DNA from: an uncultured Lachnospiraceae bacterium | GTDB lineage: Bacteria; Bacillota; Clostridia; Lachnospirales; Lachnospiraceae | NCBI GenBank assembly: GCA_910585625.1 | Contig: CAJUFQ010000007.1 | Location: 43,937 to 107,936 of the forward strand | DNA: 64,000 bases | Direction of reading: 5' to 3' | Shown here: in pieces, positions 34,104 through 42,919 of the stretch | Position numbering within the stretch: the stretch's first letter is position 1 | Layout: each line of letters begins with the position of its first letter | Made by a program: the position numbers and the translations under genes | Notes under the pieces: model-generated | Database searches by the model: none | What the model was told of the DNA's origin: nothing | What the model saw: the letters and a program-made list of their open reading frames with translations, nothing else

Positions 34104-37100
34104 ATGAAGCTCAGAGGAAAGAAAATTATAAGCTTTGCCTTGGCAGCAGCCATGACAGCTTCTTTTCCCATGATGGATACGAAAGTCCAGGCAGCAGACC
34201 CTGCTGCGGACTATACCGTCACCATCAAAGGAAGCGATGTGGCAAAGGCCGCTGAGAACGTGAACGGATTGACTTACAAAGGGTTTGGGATGCTGAATGG
34301 CAACAGTACCAGCAACTTGCTCCTTGACTACAAGTATGAAAATCCACAGAAGTATGATGAGATGATGCAATATCTGTTTGGCGGGGAATATCCGCTGTTT
34401 ACCCATATCAAGATGGAGATGGGCAATGACGGCAATAATTCTACAGGGGCAGAGGCGTGTACCATGCGCTATGAGGATGAGGAGGCGGACGCTTCCCGTT
34501 CCCCGGGATTTGTGATGGTGGCGGACGCCAAGAAGATTAATCCGGACGTCAAGGTCAGCATCCTGCGCTGGGAGATGCCGAACTGGGTGAAGGCAAAATG
34601 GGATAAAAATACTGACAACCAGGGCTATGAGGCCATGTATAAATGGTACAAGGAGACTGTTTTTGACGCTTATGAGAAATACGGCTATATGGTGGATTTC
34701 ATCAATCCTGATAAGAACGAGACCGGCAGCCCGGATACAGCGTTTATCAAATGGTTTGCCAACCGAATTGAAAACGAGACGGTCTTTCCGTCCTACATAG
34801 ACGCCAAGGCACAGGCTGCGTATAAGAATATCCGCATCATTGCATCTGATGAGAACAAGGGGCTTAAGATTGTGCCGGCCATGCGTGAGGACAAGGACTT
34901 GTACGATGCCGTTGATATCATCGGTTTCCATTACCGCACCAATGCCACGGATGATTATGTGACGATGGCAGACAAAGATGATAAAGAAGTATGGTACAGC
35001 GAGGGGTGCGCGACATTTGGCTATTCAGAGCTGCAGGAAAATAAGACGATTGAATATGGCGCGAAATCGATTGGCGGTTACCAGAGCCCGCTGGCGTTGA
35101 TGGACAGCTTTATCACGGCGTTTTCCTCTTCCCGCCGTACCCATTATATGTTCCAGCCGGCGATTGGTTCTTTCTATGAAGGCATCCAGTATGGCCATAA
35201 GGAACTCTTGAGCGCGAGAGATCCCTGGAGCGGTTATATCCATTACGATCCGGCGCTCTATATGCTGGAGCATTTTGCGAAATTTGCCAAGACCGGATGG
35301 GAGGACAGCCAGCCGAGAACGAATGACATCTGGCGCGTGATAACCAGCGCTACCGGAGCAGCGTTCGCAGGCTCTGACAATGAACATGCTACGGCAGGCA
35401 TTGACGGCAAGGCAGGCTATATGACATTGGCATCGCCGGATAAAAAGGATTTCTCTGTCGTGATTGTCAATAACACCCAAAATGCGAAGTCATTCCTGAT
35501 TAAGGAACAGGATATGGCAATTTCTGTGGATAAGCTGAACCTCTGGGTTACTGAGACGGACAAATATCTGCAAGATAAAGGGACGGTTGAGAAGCGGTCG
35601 GACGGCTGGTACCTGACAGTCCCGGCATATAGTGTTTCCACGGCCACCACGCTTGGCACGAAGCCGGAGCGTGCGCCCGAGGATGACATCCACAATGAGG
35701 ACCGCGCAGTCCTGGATACAGATAGGACAGGACGCAAGAACGGCGTGACAGACGATAAGGTATTATATGCCGATGATTTTGAATACAAAGAAGAGCCGTC
35801 AGGTTACCTGAAGGAGAGGGGCAATGAGCCGCGTTACATGTTAGATACCCACGGTGCATGGATTGTGGAGAACGGCAGGCTCAAGCAGGAGCTGGCAAGC
35901 GGCGTAGGGCAGTGGAATGGCGGCGATCCTTCCACGATTGTAGGCGATTTCCGTTGGATGGATTACATGGCATCTGCTGATGTGGAGATTCCAAATGCTT
36001 CCGGCAGCGTCTGGGCACGCCTTACGGTACGCGCGCAGACTGGCATGAATTGGGATAACAGCGGCTATACATTGGAAATAAACGGCAGCGGGGCGTGGAA
36101 ACTGTACCGCATCGGAACCGTAGTGGAAGAAGGAACGGTCAATGCTAATCCGGAAGGAAAATATAGTGTCAAGATTGCCGCTCTTGGGGAAACCGTTCAG
36201 GTACTGATTGATAACCAGATGGTGGCATCGTTTAAAGACACAGTCCCAATTCTTTCCGGGCGTGTGAAATTAAGTTCCAGCTGGAACCAGGTGTATTTTG
36301 ATAACCTTCTGGTAGAGGCGGTAGACGGAGGGATTCCTTATGCCTTGTGCATGGTCGACGGGCAGGATGATTCCGTGAAGTATGAAGGCGCTTGGGAAAT
36401 CAATAACCCGGGCAGCGGAAGCGCAGACAACTGGTACCGTACGATGTCTGTTACCAACACGGCAGATGCTTCATTCAGCTTCCCCATCACGGGCAGCGGA
36501 TTTTCCATTCTCGGGACGAATGATGGAAGCGCAAATTTAGATATTTACGTGGATAATGAATTGAAAGCAGAAAATGTAAGTACGATTGCATCACCGGCAC
36601 GCGGGGAGACGTACATCCTCTCCGATTTGCCGGATGGGAACCATGAGATTAAGGTTGCCGTAAAGTCCGGGAAACTGCAGATAGACGCACTGTATGCGCT
36701 GGCAGGACGCAGGGAAGCAAGCGATAATGCGGTAATTGCGGTGAAGACAGAGATTCCTGCAATTCCTGTTTTGCTTACAGATGAGTTGGGCGCAGCCATC
36801 AGGGACTTGCCGTCAGAAGTGGATGTGGAGACAGCGAGCGGAGCGGTCGTTAAGAAGAATGTCATCTGGAATGCAAACCCTGCGCAGTTTGATGGGGCAG
36901 AGTTCCGGCAGTCAGGAATCACCGGGACAGTGCTGGGCGGCTTGACCCCGCTGGGCGCGCCTCTGACAGTTACTGTGCCTGTCCGGAAGTTAATTCCTTC
37001 CGGCACAGTATATTTCATTGATAGTGTGGACGTTGATTTTACAAAAAACCAAACGACAGAGCCATACGAAGAGATTAAGGCCAAGGTTGGGGATCAGCTT

Positions 37101-38393
37101 CTTAATAAGGCATACGACCAGAAGAAGACCGACAGCAATTCCTGGGGACTGGTAACAGATACTGCCCAGACCAAAAGCTATACAGCGACATCTGACATGG
37201 CTGCTACCGGGCTGTATGGCAAGGAGAATAAGAAGGGAGAGACTTTGTCCTATGCATTTACTTTGCCTGCCGGAAAATATAGGCTGGTTTCCGGGCACCG
37301 GGAATGGTGGACGAATACACGTATCATGGAAGCGTCAGTTAATTTTGCAGGCAAGTCGCAGGTTGCCGGGACGGTCAGCACTACCGGCGTCAAAGATGCA
37401 GATTTCCTTCACGCAGCATCCTTCACGTTGGACAGCGAGCAGCTTGTCACTTATACCTTGACGGCTCAGAACGATCAGGCACCGGCAATCAGCTGGCTGG
37501 CAGTCATCAAGGATGATGCGCCTGCACATGAGCATCAGTATACCTATGTTTCAGATAATGGCGACGGTACGCATACGATGGTGTGCGAGAGCGGTGATGA
37601 CGCCAAAACCGAGGCGCATTCCTTAAGCTATAGGGATGACGGCAGCGGAATGCATGTTGCTGCTTGTGAAGTATGTAAGTATAACCAGAAAGAAGATCAT
37701 ACCCTTACTTATAAGGATCAAGGGGACGGTACGCATGCGGCTGCCTGTGAGGCATGCGGTCACGGCAAGACGGAAGCCCATGTTTATCAGAATAACGTCT
37801 GTACAAAATGCGACGCGGTGAAACCGGCAGTACCTTCCAAGCCGGCGATTTCCGATCCGTCTAATGAGAGCAAGGGTATCAAAATAAGCTGGAAGAAAGC
37901 AGCTAATGCAGATGGCTATTATGTATACCGAAAAACAGGCAAAGGTAAGTTCCAGAAAGTTGCGGCTGTCAAGAAAGCTTCCGCGGTATCCTGGATGGAT
38001 ACCAGCGTCAAGAGTAAGAACGGAACGGTATACCAGTATCAGGTCTATGCTTACAAGGGAAGCGTAAAGAGCAAGGCATCTGCGGCTAAGACTATTATCC
38101 GCCTTACAGCGAATAAGATTTCTTCTGTTAAGAATGTAAAAGGCAAGAAGCTGCAGGTAACTTGGACGAAGAATGCAAAATCCGGCGGGTATGAGGTTCA
38201 GTATGCTACCGGCAATAAGTTCAAGGGGGCAAAAGTTGCCAAGGTTTCCGGAGCCAAGAAGGTATCAAAGACGATTACCGGTATAAAGAAGGGCAAGACT
38301 TATTATGTCCGTGTAAGGTGCTGCAAAACATCTGGCAAGACAAAGTCTTATTCTTGCTGGAGCAATGTAAAGACAGTGAAGATTTCTAAGTAG
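34104..38393 (+). CDS. Large secreted GH59-like glycosidase with lectin-like, Ig-like and Fn3-like modules
   Basis: A 1429-residue exported enzyme. Residues 1-31 are a signal peptide ending KVQA. The catalytic part resembles family 59 (galactocerebrosidase): NGNSTSNLLLDY, FTHIKMEMGNDGNNSTGAE, SILRWEMPNWV, a likely acid/base Glu near residue 209 (DKNET) and a likely nucleophile Glu near 299 (VWYSEG). Residues of about 553-750 match the lectin-type tail of that family (YADDFEY ... WNQVYFDNLLVEAV). Then come a beta-sandwich module, a Big_4-like Ig domain (VDVETASGAVVKKNVIWNAN) and three His/Cys segments. Two Fn3-like repeats end at VKISK. No LPXTG anchor is seen. The substrate would be a beta-galactoside; the exact one is unknown. 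Confidence 0.87.
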   Translation: MKLRGKKIISFALAAAMTASFPMMDTKVQAADPAADYTVTIKGSDVAKAAENVNGLTYKGFGMLNGNSTSNLLLDYKYENPQKYDEMMQYLFGGEYPLFTHIKMEMGNDGNNSTGAEACTMRYEDEEADASRSPGFVMVADAKKINPDVKVSILRWEMPNWVKAKWDKNTDNQGYEAMYKWYKETVFDAYEKYGYMVDFINPDKNETGSPDTAFIKWFANRIENETVFPSYIDAKAQAAYKNIRIIASDENKGLKIVPAMREDKDLYDAVDIIGFHYRTNATDDYVTMADKDDKEVWYSEGCATFGYSELQENKTIEYGAKSIGGYQSPLALMDSFITAFSSSRRTHYMFQPAIGSFYEGIQYGHKELLSARDPWSGYIHYDPALYMLEHFAKFAKTGWEDSQPRTNDIWRVITSATGAAFAGSDNEHATAGIDGKAGYMTLASPDKKDFSVVIVNNTQNAKSFLIKEQDMAISVDKLNLWVTETDKYLQDKGTVEKRSDGWYLTVPAYSVSTATTLGTKPERAPEDDIHNEDRAVLDTDRTGRKNGVTDDKVLYADDFEYKEEPSGYLKERGNEPRYMLDTHGAWIVENGRLKQELASGVGQWNGGDPSTIVGDFRWMDYMASADVEIPNASGSVWARLTVRAQTGMNWDNSGYTLEINGSGAWKLYRIGTVVEEGTVNANPEGKYSVKIAALGETVQVLIDNQMVASFKDTVPILSGRVKLSSSWNQVYFDNLLVEAVDGGIPYALCMVDGQDDSVKYEGAWEINNPGSGSADNWYRTMSVTNTADASFSFPITGSGFSILGTNDGSANLDIYVDNELKAENVSTIASPARGETYILSDLPDGNHEIKVAVKSGKLQIDALYALAGRREASDNAVIAVKTEIPAIPVLLTDELGAAIRDLPSEVDVETASGAVVKKNVIWNANPAQFDGAEFRQSGITGTVLGGLTPLGAPLTVTVPVRKLIPSGTVYFIDSVDVDFTKNQTTEPYEEIKAKVGDQLLNKAYDQKKTDSNSWGLVTDTAQTKSYTATSDMAATGLYGKENKKGETLSYAFTLPAGKYRLVSGHREWWTNTRIMEASVNFAGKSQVAGTVSTTGVKDADFLHAASFTLDSEQLVTYTLTAQNDQAPAISWLAVIKDDAPAHEHQYTYVSDNGDGTHTMVCESGDDAKTEAHSLSYRDDGSGMHVAACEVCKYNQKEDHTLTYKDQGDGTHAAACEACGHGKTEAHVYQNNVCTKCDAVKPAVPSKPAISDPSNESKGIKISWKKAANADGYYVYRKTGKGKFQKVAAVKKASAVSWMDTSVKSKNGTVYQYQVYAYKGSVKSKASAAKTIIRLTANKISSVKNVKGKKLQVTWTKNAKSGGYEVQYATGNKFKGAKVAKVSGAKKVSKTITGIKKGKTYYVRVRCCKTSGKTKSYSCWSNVKTVKISK

Positions 38394-38400
38394 CAAGACA

Positions 38401-38427
38401 GGGGGCTGCCAGGCGGCAGCCTCCTTT
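38401..38427 (+). terminator. Probable terminator after the GH59-like gene
   Basis: GGGGGCTGCC pairs with GGCAGCCTCC (one wobble) across a 4-base loop, followed by TTT. The T run is short, so some readthrough into the GH5 gene is possible. Confidence 0.6.
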
Positions 38428-38510
38428 GAGTACTTGTAGTGGTACAGTAGCCCTGCCGGAAACAGGCGGAATGCCGTGGCAGCAGGAGAAAAAGAAAGGA
38501 TGTGGATGGA

Positions 38511-39506
38511 ATGAATCAGAAGAGAAGGAAATGGTATGTCATGGCAGGCCTGCTGGCGGTGCTGTTTGTCCTTGCGCTATATGTCACGCCGGCTGAGGCG
38601 GCAAAGCTCCCGGAACTGAAAGTAAAAGGAACTCAGCTAGTGAATGACAAAGGCAAGCCTGTCCGGTTAAAAGGCGTCAGCACCCATGGGCTTTCCTGGT
38701 TTCCGGAGTATGTAAACCAGAAATCATTTACCCAGATGAAAAAGAAATGGGGCATAAATACGGTAAGGCTTGCCATGTATACGGCGGAATATAACGGATA
38801 CTGTACTGGGGATGCCAAGAACCGCAAAGCGTTGGAAAAGAAGATTGACGAGGGCGTGGAGTATGCCACGAAGGCAGGGCTCTATGTTATCATAGACTGG
38901 CATATTTTAAGTGATGGAGATCCCAAGACATATGAAAAGCAGTCGCTTGCTTTTTTCAAGAAAATGGCCGCCAAATACAAGGATCACACGAACGTCATCT
39001 ATGAAATCTGCAACGAGCCGAACGGAGGGACTTCCTGGGCAACCATAAAATCCTATGCAAAAAAGGTTGTGAAAGCGATACGCGCCAAAGATAAAAAGGC
39101 AGTCATCATTATCGGTACCCCGACTTGGTCACAGGACGTCGACCTGGTGGCGGACAGTCCCATCAAAGGCTATAAAAACCTGATGTATACCTTGCATTTT
39201 TATGCTGGGACGCATGGGGAGTATCTGCGGACAAAGGCACAGGCTGCCCTCGACAAAGGCCTGCCTTTGTTTGTGTCCGAATTCGGCATCAGCGACGCCT
39301 CTGGCAATGGGAACCTGAACAAGGAGGAAGGCGGTAAATGGATGAAATTCCTCAGGAAGCATAAAATCAGCTATATCGGATGGAATCTCTCGAATAAAGG
39401 GGAAAGCTCCTCACTGATTAAGCCTTCCTGCAAAAAAACGTCTGGGTTCAGCGATGGGAACCTTACCCCCTGGGGGAAATGGCTGCTCAAACAGTTTCAG
39501 AAATAG
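38511..39506 (+). CDS. Secreted glycoside hydrolase family 5 (endoglucanase-like)
   Basis: A 331-residue exported enzyme. I use the ATG at 38511 since AAAGGA is 10 bases upstream; a GTG at 38502 is also open. A membrane-spanning signal peptide (about residues 8-30) ends near AEA. The GH5 barrel holds GVSTHGLSWFPEYVN, VIIDWHILSDGDP, the acid/base Glu in YEICNEPN (near 168), the His/Tyr pair in LHFYAGTHGEYL and the nucleophile Glu in LFVSEFG (near 257). It is closest to the cellulase-type subfamily, acting on beta-1,4-glucans. It lacks a binding module. The GH59-like gene is directly upstream, so the two may act on the same plant or host material. Confidence 0.92.
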   Translation: MNQKRRKWYVMAGLLAVLFVLALYVTPAEAAKLPELKVKGTQLVNDKGKPVRLKGVSTHGLSWFPEYVNQKSFTQMKKKWGINTVRLAMYTAEYNGYCTGDAKNRKALEKKIDEGVEYATKAGLYVIIDWHILSDGDPKTYEKQSLAFFKKMAAKYKDHTNVIYEICNEPNGGTSWATIKSYAKKVVKAIRAKDKKAVIIIGTPTWSQDVDLVADSPIKGYKNLMYTLHFYAGTHGEYLRTKAQAALDKGLPLFVSEFGISDASGNGNLNKEEGGKWMKFLRKHKISYIGWNLSNKGESSSLIKPSCKKTSGFSDGNLTPWGKWLLKQFQK

Positions 39507-39533
39507 GGGAAATGTCCCCTGTCTTGGAAGTTT

Positions 39534-39564
39534 TTCTAGCCTTATAGCCGCAGTTGTGCTAGAA
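39534..39564 (+). promoter_or_regulatory. Inverted repeat before the metY-like gene
   Basis: TTCTAGC and GCTAGAA form a perfect 7-base inverted repeat around 17 bases. The right arm overlaps TAGAAT (39560-39565), a possible -10 box. No SAM riboswitch or S-box core is visible in this 120-base leader. A regulator site is possible. Confidence 0.35.
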
Positions 39565-39629
39565 TTAGGTAAAAGACAGCAGGAATGTCCAAGGCATCCT
39601 TGCAATATAATACATCAGGAGGAGACAAG

Positions 39630-40910
39630 ATGAGCGAATACCAAATAGAGACGAAGTGCGTCCAGTCCGGCTGGCAGCCTAAGAAGGGGGAACCCCGCGT
39701 GCTTCCCATTTACCAGAGTACAACTTTTAAATACGATACAAGCGACCAGATGGGCAGGCTCTTCGATTTGGAGGACAGCGGGTATTTCTATACAAGGCTG
39801 CAGAACCCGACGAACGATGTGGTGGCACAGAAAATCTGTGAGCTGGAAGGCGGCGTGGCGGCGATGCTCACATCTTCCGGGCAGGCAGCCAATTATTACG
39901 CTGTCTTTAATATCTGCGAAGCGGGAGACCACATGGTCTGTTCTTCAGCAGTATATGGAGGAACGTTCAATTTGTTCAGTGCAACCGTGAAGAAGCAGGG
40001 CATTGAATGCACATTCGTTGACCCGGATGCTTCTGCCGAAGAGATTGCGGCAGCTTTCCGGCCGAATACCAAAGCCCTGTTTGCAGAGACAGTTGCCAAC
40101 CCCGCATTGGTAGTCCTTGATATAGAGAAATTTGCAACCGTGGCACATGAACACGGCGTGCCTCTGATTGTTGACAATACATTCCCGACGCCCATTAATT
40201 GCCGCCCATTCGAGTGGGGGGCAGATATCGTGACGCATTCCACCACGAAATACATGGACGGCCATGCGACTTGCGTGGGCGGCTGCATTGTGGACAGCGG
40301 CAATTTTGACTGGGACAGATATGCGGACAAATACCCGGGACTGACCCAGCCTGATCCCACATATCATGGAATTGTCTATACGCAGAAGTTCGGAAAGGGC
40401 GCGTATATTACCAAGGCGACGGCGCAGATCATGCGTGACTTAGGTTCCATACAGTCCCCGCAGAATGCATTTCTGCTGAATGTGGGACTTGAGACCCTGC
40501 ATCTGAGGGTTGCCCGTCATTGTGAGAACGCAGGCAAAGTGGCAGAGTTCTTAAATGGCCATGAGAAGGTGGCCTGGGTGAATTATGCAGGGCTTGAAGA
40601 GAATAAATATCATGCTTTAGCACAGAAATACCTGCCAGGCGGTACTTGCGGCGTGATTTCTTTTGGGCTGAAAGGCGGCAGGGATGTGTCGGTCGGCTTC
40701 ATGGACAGATTGAAGATGATTGCGATTGTCACCCATGTGGCAGATGCGAGGACTTGCGTGCTTCATCCGGCAAGCCACACGCACCGGCAGATGACGGATG
40801 AACAGCTTGTGGAGGCAGGGGTAGCGCCGGATCTGATCCGGTTGTCTGTAGGGATTGAAAACTCCGCGGATATTATTGCGGATTTGGCGCAGGCATTGGA
40901 GACTATATAA
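39630..40910 (+). CDS. metY: O-acetylhomoserine sulfhydrylase-like PLP enzyme
   Basis: A 426-residue enzyme of the Cys/Met metabolism group, which joins O-acetylhomoserine with sulfide to make homocysteine for methionine. The start at 39630 follows AGGAGGAG. Cofactor motifs are SGQAANYYAVFNI, YGGTFNLF, VDNTFPTPINCRPFEWGAD and the Lys in HSTTKYMDGH. The long middle insert and the overall length fit MetY rather than the shorter cystathionine enzymes. The C terminus holds HPASHTHRQ and RLSVGIENSADI. No other methionine gene is nearby. Some relatives act on O-succinyl or phospho forms, so the exact donor is inferred. Confidence 0.92.
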   Translation: MSEYQIETKCVQSGWQPKKGEPRVLPIYQSTTFKYDTSDQMGRLFDLEDSGYFYTRLQNPTNDVVAQKICELEGGVAAMLTSSGQAANYYAVFNICEAGDHMVCSSAVYGGTFNLFSATVKKQGIECTFVDPDASAEEIAAAFRPNTKALFAETVANPALVVLDIEKFATVAHEHGVPLIVDNTFPTPINCRPFEWGADIVTHSTTKYMDGHATCVGGCIVDSGNFDWDRYADKYPGLTQPDPTYHGIVYTQKFGKGAYITKATAQIMRDLGSIQSPQNAFLLNVGLETLHLRVARHCENAGKVAEFLNGHEKVAWVNYAGLEENKYHALAQKYLPGGTCGVISFGLKGGRDVSVGFMDRLKMIAIVTHVADARTCVLHPASHTHRQMTDEQLVEAGVAPDLIRLSVGIENSADIIADLAQALETI

Positions 40911-40914
40911 TGTC

Positions 40915-40977
40915 GCCAGACATTATCGCGCTTAACGCGCATAAATAGCCATCGGACTGCGGAGCAATCCATGGCAT
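40915..40977 (+). other. Two hairpins between metY-like gene and glgA
   Basis: A CGCG-rich small stem around TTAA (ATTATCGCGCTTAACGCG) is followed by GCCAT/ATGGC around 18 bases. Neither is followed by a T run, so it is not a clear terminator. No gene fits in this 92-base gap. Confidence 0.3.
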
Positions 40978-41002
40978 AAATTTACTTTATGGAGGATGGA
41001 AA

Positions 41003-42457
41003 ATGAGAAAAATTCTGTTTGCAGCATCAGAGTGTGTACCTTTTATTAAGACCGGCGGGCTTGCAGATGTGTGCGGGGCGCTTCCCAAGGAATTCGACAA
41101 GAAAGAGTGGGATATCCGGGTGGTAATACCTAATTACAGCTGTATCCCCGAGCATTGGAGGAACCAGTTTGAGTACGTGACCCATTTCTATATGAGCTGC
41201 GGGAACTATATCCGGGAAAAATATGTAGGGATTTTGCGTTATAAGATGGATGGCATCACGTATTATTTTATTGACAACCAGGAATATTTCGACTGTTTCC
41301 TGCCTTATGGCGATATCCGCTTTGATATGGAGAAATTCATATTCTTTGACAAGGCGGTGCTTTCCATGCTGCCCCTGATTAAGTTCCAGCCACAGATTAT
41401 CCACTGCCATGACTGGGAGACCGGCTTTATCCCGGTATACCTGAAAACAGAGTTCCAGGGAGATATGTTCTTCTGGGGCATGAAATCCATTATGACAATC
41501 CATAACCTGAAATTCCAGGGCATCTGGGATGTCAAGACCGTCAAAGGGCTGACAGGTTTTCCGGCGAGCATGTTCGTGCCGGATAAGCTTGAATTCAAGA
41601 AAGATGCCAATATGTTGAAGGGCGGCCTGGTGTTTGCAGATTACATCACGACAGTGAGCGATACGTATGCGCAGGAAATCCAGACAGATTATTATGGCGA
41701 AGGATTGAATGGGCTGTTGTCCGCAAGGCATATGGATATGCAGGGAATCGTCAACGGAATTGACTACGATGCGTACAACCCGGCAACGGATGAGAAGCTG
41801 TATGTGAATTATGATGCCGGCAACCACCGCAAGAAGAAGTTCATCAACAAAGAGAAACTGCAGGAAGAGCTTGGCCTGGCAGTGGACAAGAAGCGTTACA
41901 TGATTGGCCTGATTTCCCGCCTCACAGACCAGAAGGGGCTGGATCTCATCAATTATGTGATAGAGCGGATTATCGATGATTATACGCAGCTTGTGGTAAT
42001 CGGTACCGGGGACCCGCAGTATGAGAACATGTTCCGGCATTTTGCATGGAAATACCCGGATAAGATTTCTGCGAATATCTGCTACTCGGATGACTTGGCG
42101 CATAAGCTTTATGGGGCTGCAGATGCGTTCCTCATGCCTTCCCGGTTTGAGCCTTGCGGGCTGACGCAGATGATTTCCTTCCGTTACGGAACAATCCCCA
42201 TCGTGCGCGAGACCGGCGGCCTGAAAGATACGGTGCAGCCATACAATGAATACGATAACGTCGGGGACGGCTTCTCTTTCACGAACTATAATGGGGAGGA
42301 AATGCTGAATATCATCAATTATTCCAAGCATATTTTCTTTGATAAGAAACGCCAGTGGAATCAGATGGTTGACCGGGCCATGGCGAACGACTATTCCTGG
42401 AATGCTTCGAAGTTCCGTTATGAAGGGCTGTATAAGTATCTGATGGGAGAAGTGTAA
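41003..42457 (+). CDS. glgA: Glycogen synthase (ADP-glucose type, GT5)
   Basis: A 484-residue glucosyltransferase that lengthens alpha-1,4-glucan from ADP-glucose. The N-terminal donor-binding motif is KTGGLADVCGALP near residue 15. Other family marks are IIHCHDWETGFIPVYLK, MTIHNLKFQG, TVSDTYAQEI and, in the C-terminal half, ISRLTDQKGLDLI and PSRFEPCGLTQMISFRYG, with the catalytic Glu and Arg-type contacts. Length is normal. A GGAGG site lies before the ATG. The other glycogen genes (glgC, glgD, glgP, glgB) are not in the window. Confidence 0.96.
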   Translation: MRKILFAASECVPFIKTGGLADVCGALPKEFDKKEWDIRVVIPNYSCIPEHWRNQFEYVTHFYMSCGNYIREKYVGILRYKMDGITYYFIDNQEYFDCFLPYGDIRFDMEKFIFFDKAVLSMLPLIKFQPQIIHCHDWETGFIPVYLKTEFQGDMFFWGMKSIMTIHNLKFQGIWDVKTVKGLTGFPASMFVPDKLEFKKDANMLKGGLVFADYITTVSDTYAQEIQTDYYGEGLNGLLSARHMDMQGIVNGIDYDAYNPATDEKLYVNYDAGNHRKKKFINKEKLQEELGLAVDKKRYMIGLISRLTDQKGLDLINYVIERIIDDYTQLVVIGTGDPQYENMFRHFAWKYPDKISANICYSDDLAHKLYGAADAFLMPSRFEPCGLTQMISFRYGTIPIVRETGGLKDTVQPYNEYDNVGDGFSFTNYNGEEMLNIINYSKHIFFDKKRQWNQMVDRAMANDYSWNASKFRYEGLYKYLMGEV

Positions 42458-42486
42458 AAGAGAGAAAACATTATAAGATGTGATTT

Positions 42487-42527
42487 GGCAAAGCCGCTGC
42501 ACGAAAAGGTAAGTGCGCGGCTTTGTC
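42487..42527 (+). other. Hairpin between glgA and the ArsC/Spx gene
   Basis: GGCAAAGCCGC and GCGGCTTTGTC form an 11-base stem with an inner GCAC/GTGC pair. It lacks a clean T run and ends 5 bases before an AGGAGG site, so it may weaken readthrough or shape translation of the next gene. Confidence 0.5.
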
Positions 42528-42544
42528 AGTAAAGGAGGATTCTT

Positions 42545-42895
42545 ATGTTATTCATACAATATCCAAAATGTTCCACTTGCAAAAAGGCCAAAGCATGGCT
42601 GGACGCACATAGCATTGCTTATACGGAACGTCATATCGTGGAGGATAACCCGACCTATGATGAATTGGATCGGTGGCAGCAAAAAAGCGGCTTGCCGCTT
42701 AAGAAATTCTTTAATACAAGCGGCATGGTTTACCGGGAAATGCAGCTTAAGGACAAGCTGCCTGCAATGGAGCGGGAGGAGCAGCTCCAGCTGCTCGCGT
42801 CCAATGGGATGCTTGTAAAACGCCCGCTCGTGGTGGAAGGGGATACGGTTCTTACCGGTTTTAGGGAAGCAGAATGGGCGGAGAAGCTATTGTAG
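42545..42895 (+). CDS. ArsC/Spx family thioredoxin-fold protein
   Basis: A 116-residue protein with a CxxC pair at the start (YPKCSTCKKAKAWL, Cys9 and Cys12), PLKKFFNTSGMVYREM and the closing RPLVVEGDTVLTGFREAEW. This is the arsenate reductase / Spx fold. The CxxC pair and the Arg of KRPLVV are shared by both groups. No ars genes are beside it, and the gene lacks the long C-terminal helix of classic Spx, so it may be a YffB/Spx-like redox protein. An AGGAGG site lies 7 bases before the ATG. It ends 24 bases from a convergent gene with no terminator between. Confidence 0.88.
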   Translation: MLFIQYPKCSTCKKAKAWLDAHSIAYTERHIVEDNPTYDELDRWQQKSGLPLKKFFNTSGMVYREMQLKDKLPAMEREEQLQLLASNGMLVKRPLVVEGDTVLTGFREAEWAEKLL

Positions 42896-42919
42896 GCAGA
42901 AAGAGGCGCTTCCATGGAA

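Noticed and set aside
39507..39629. SAM riboswitch before the metY-like gene
   Set aside because: The 120-base leader lacks the S-box core and a terminator with a long T run; only a small inverted repeat is present.
41027..42502. Long minus-strand open frame opposite glgA (491 codons)
   Set aside because: It is the mirror of a clear glgA gene, has no ribosome site and no family resemblance; it reflects codon bias of the plus strand.
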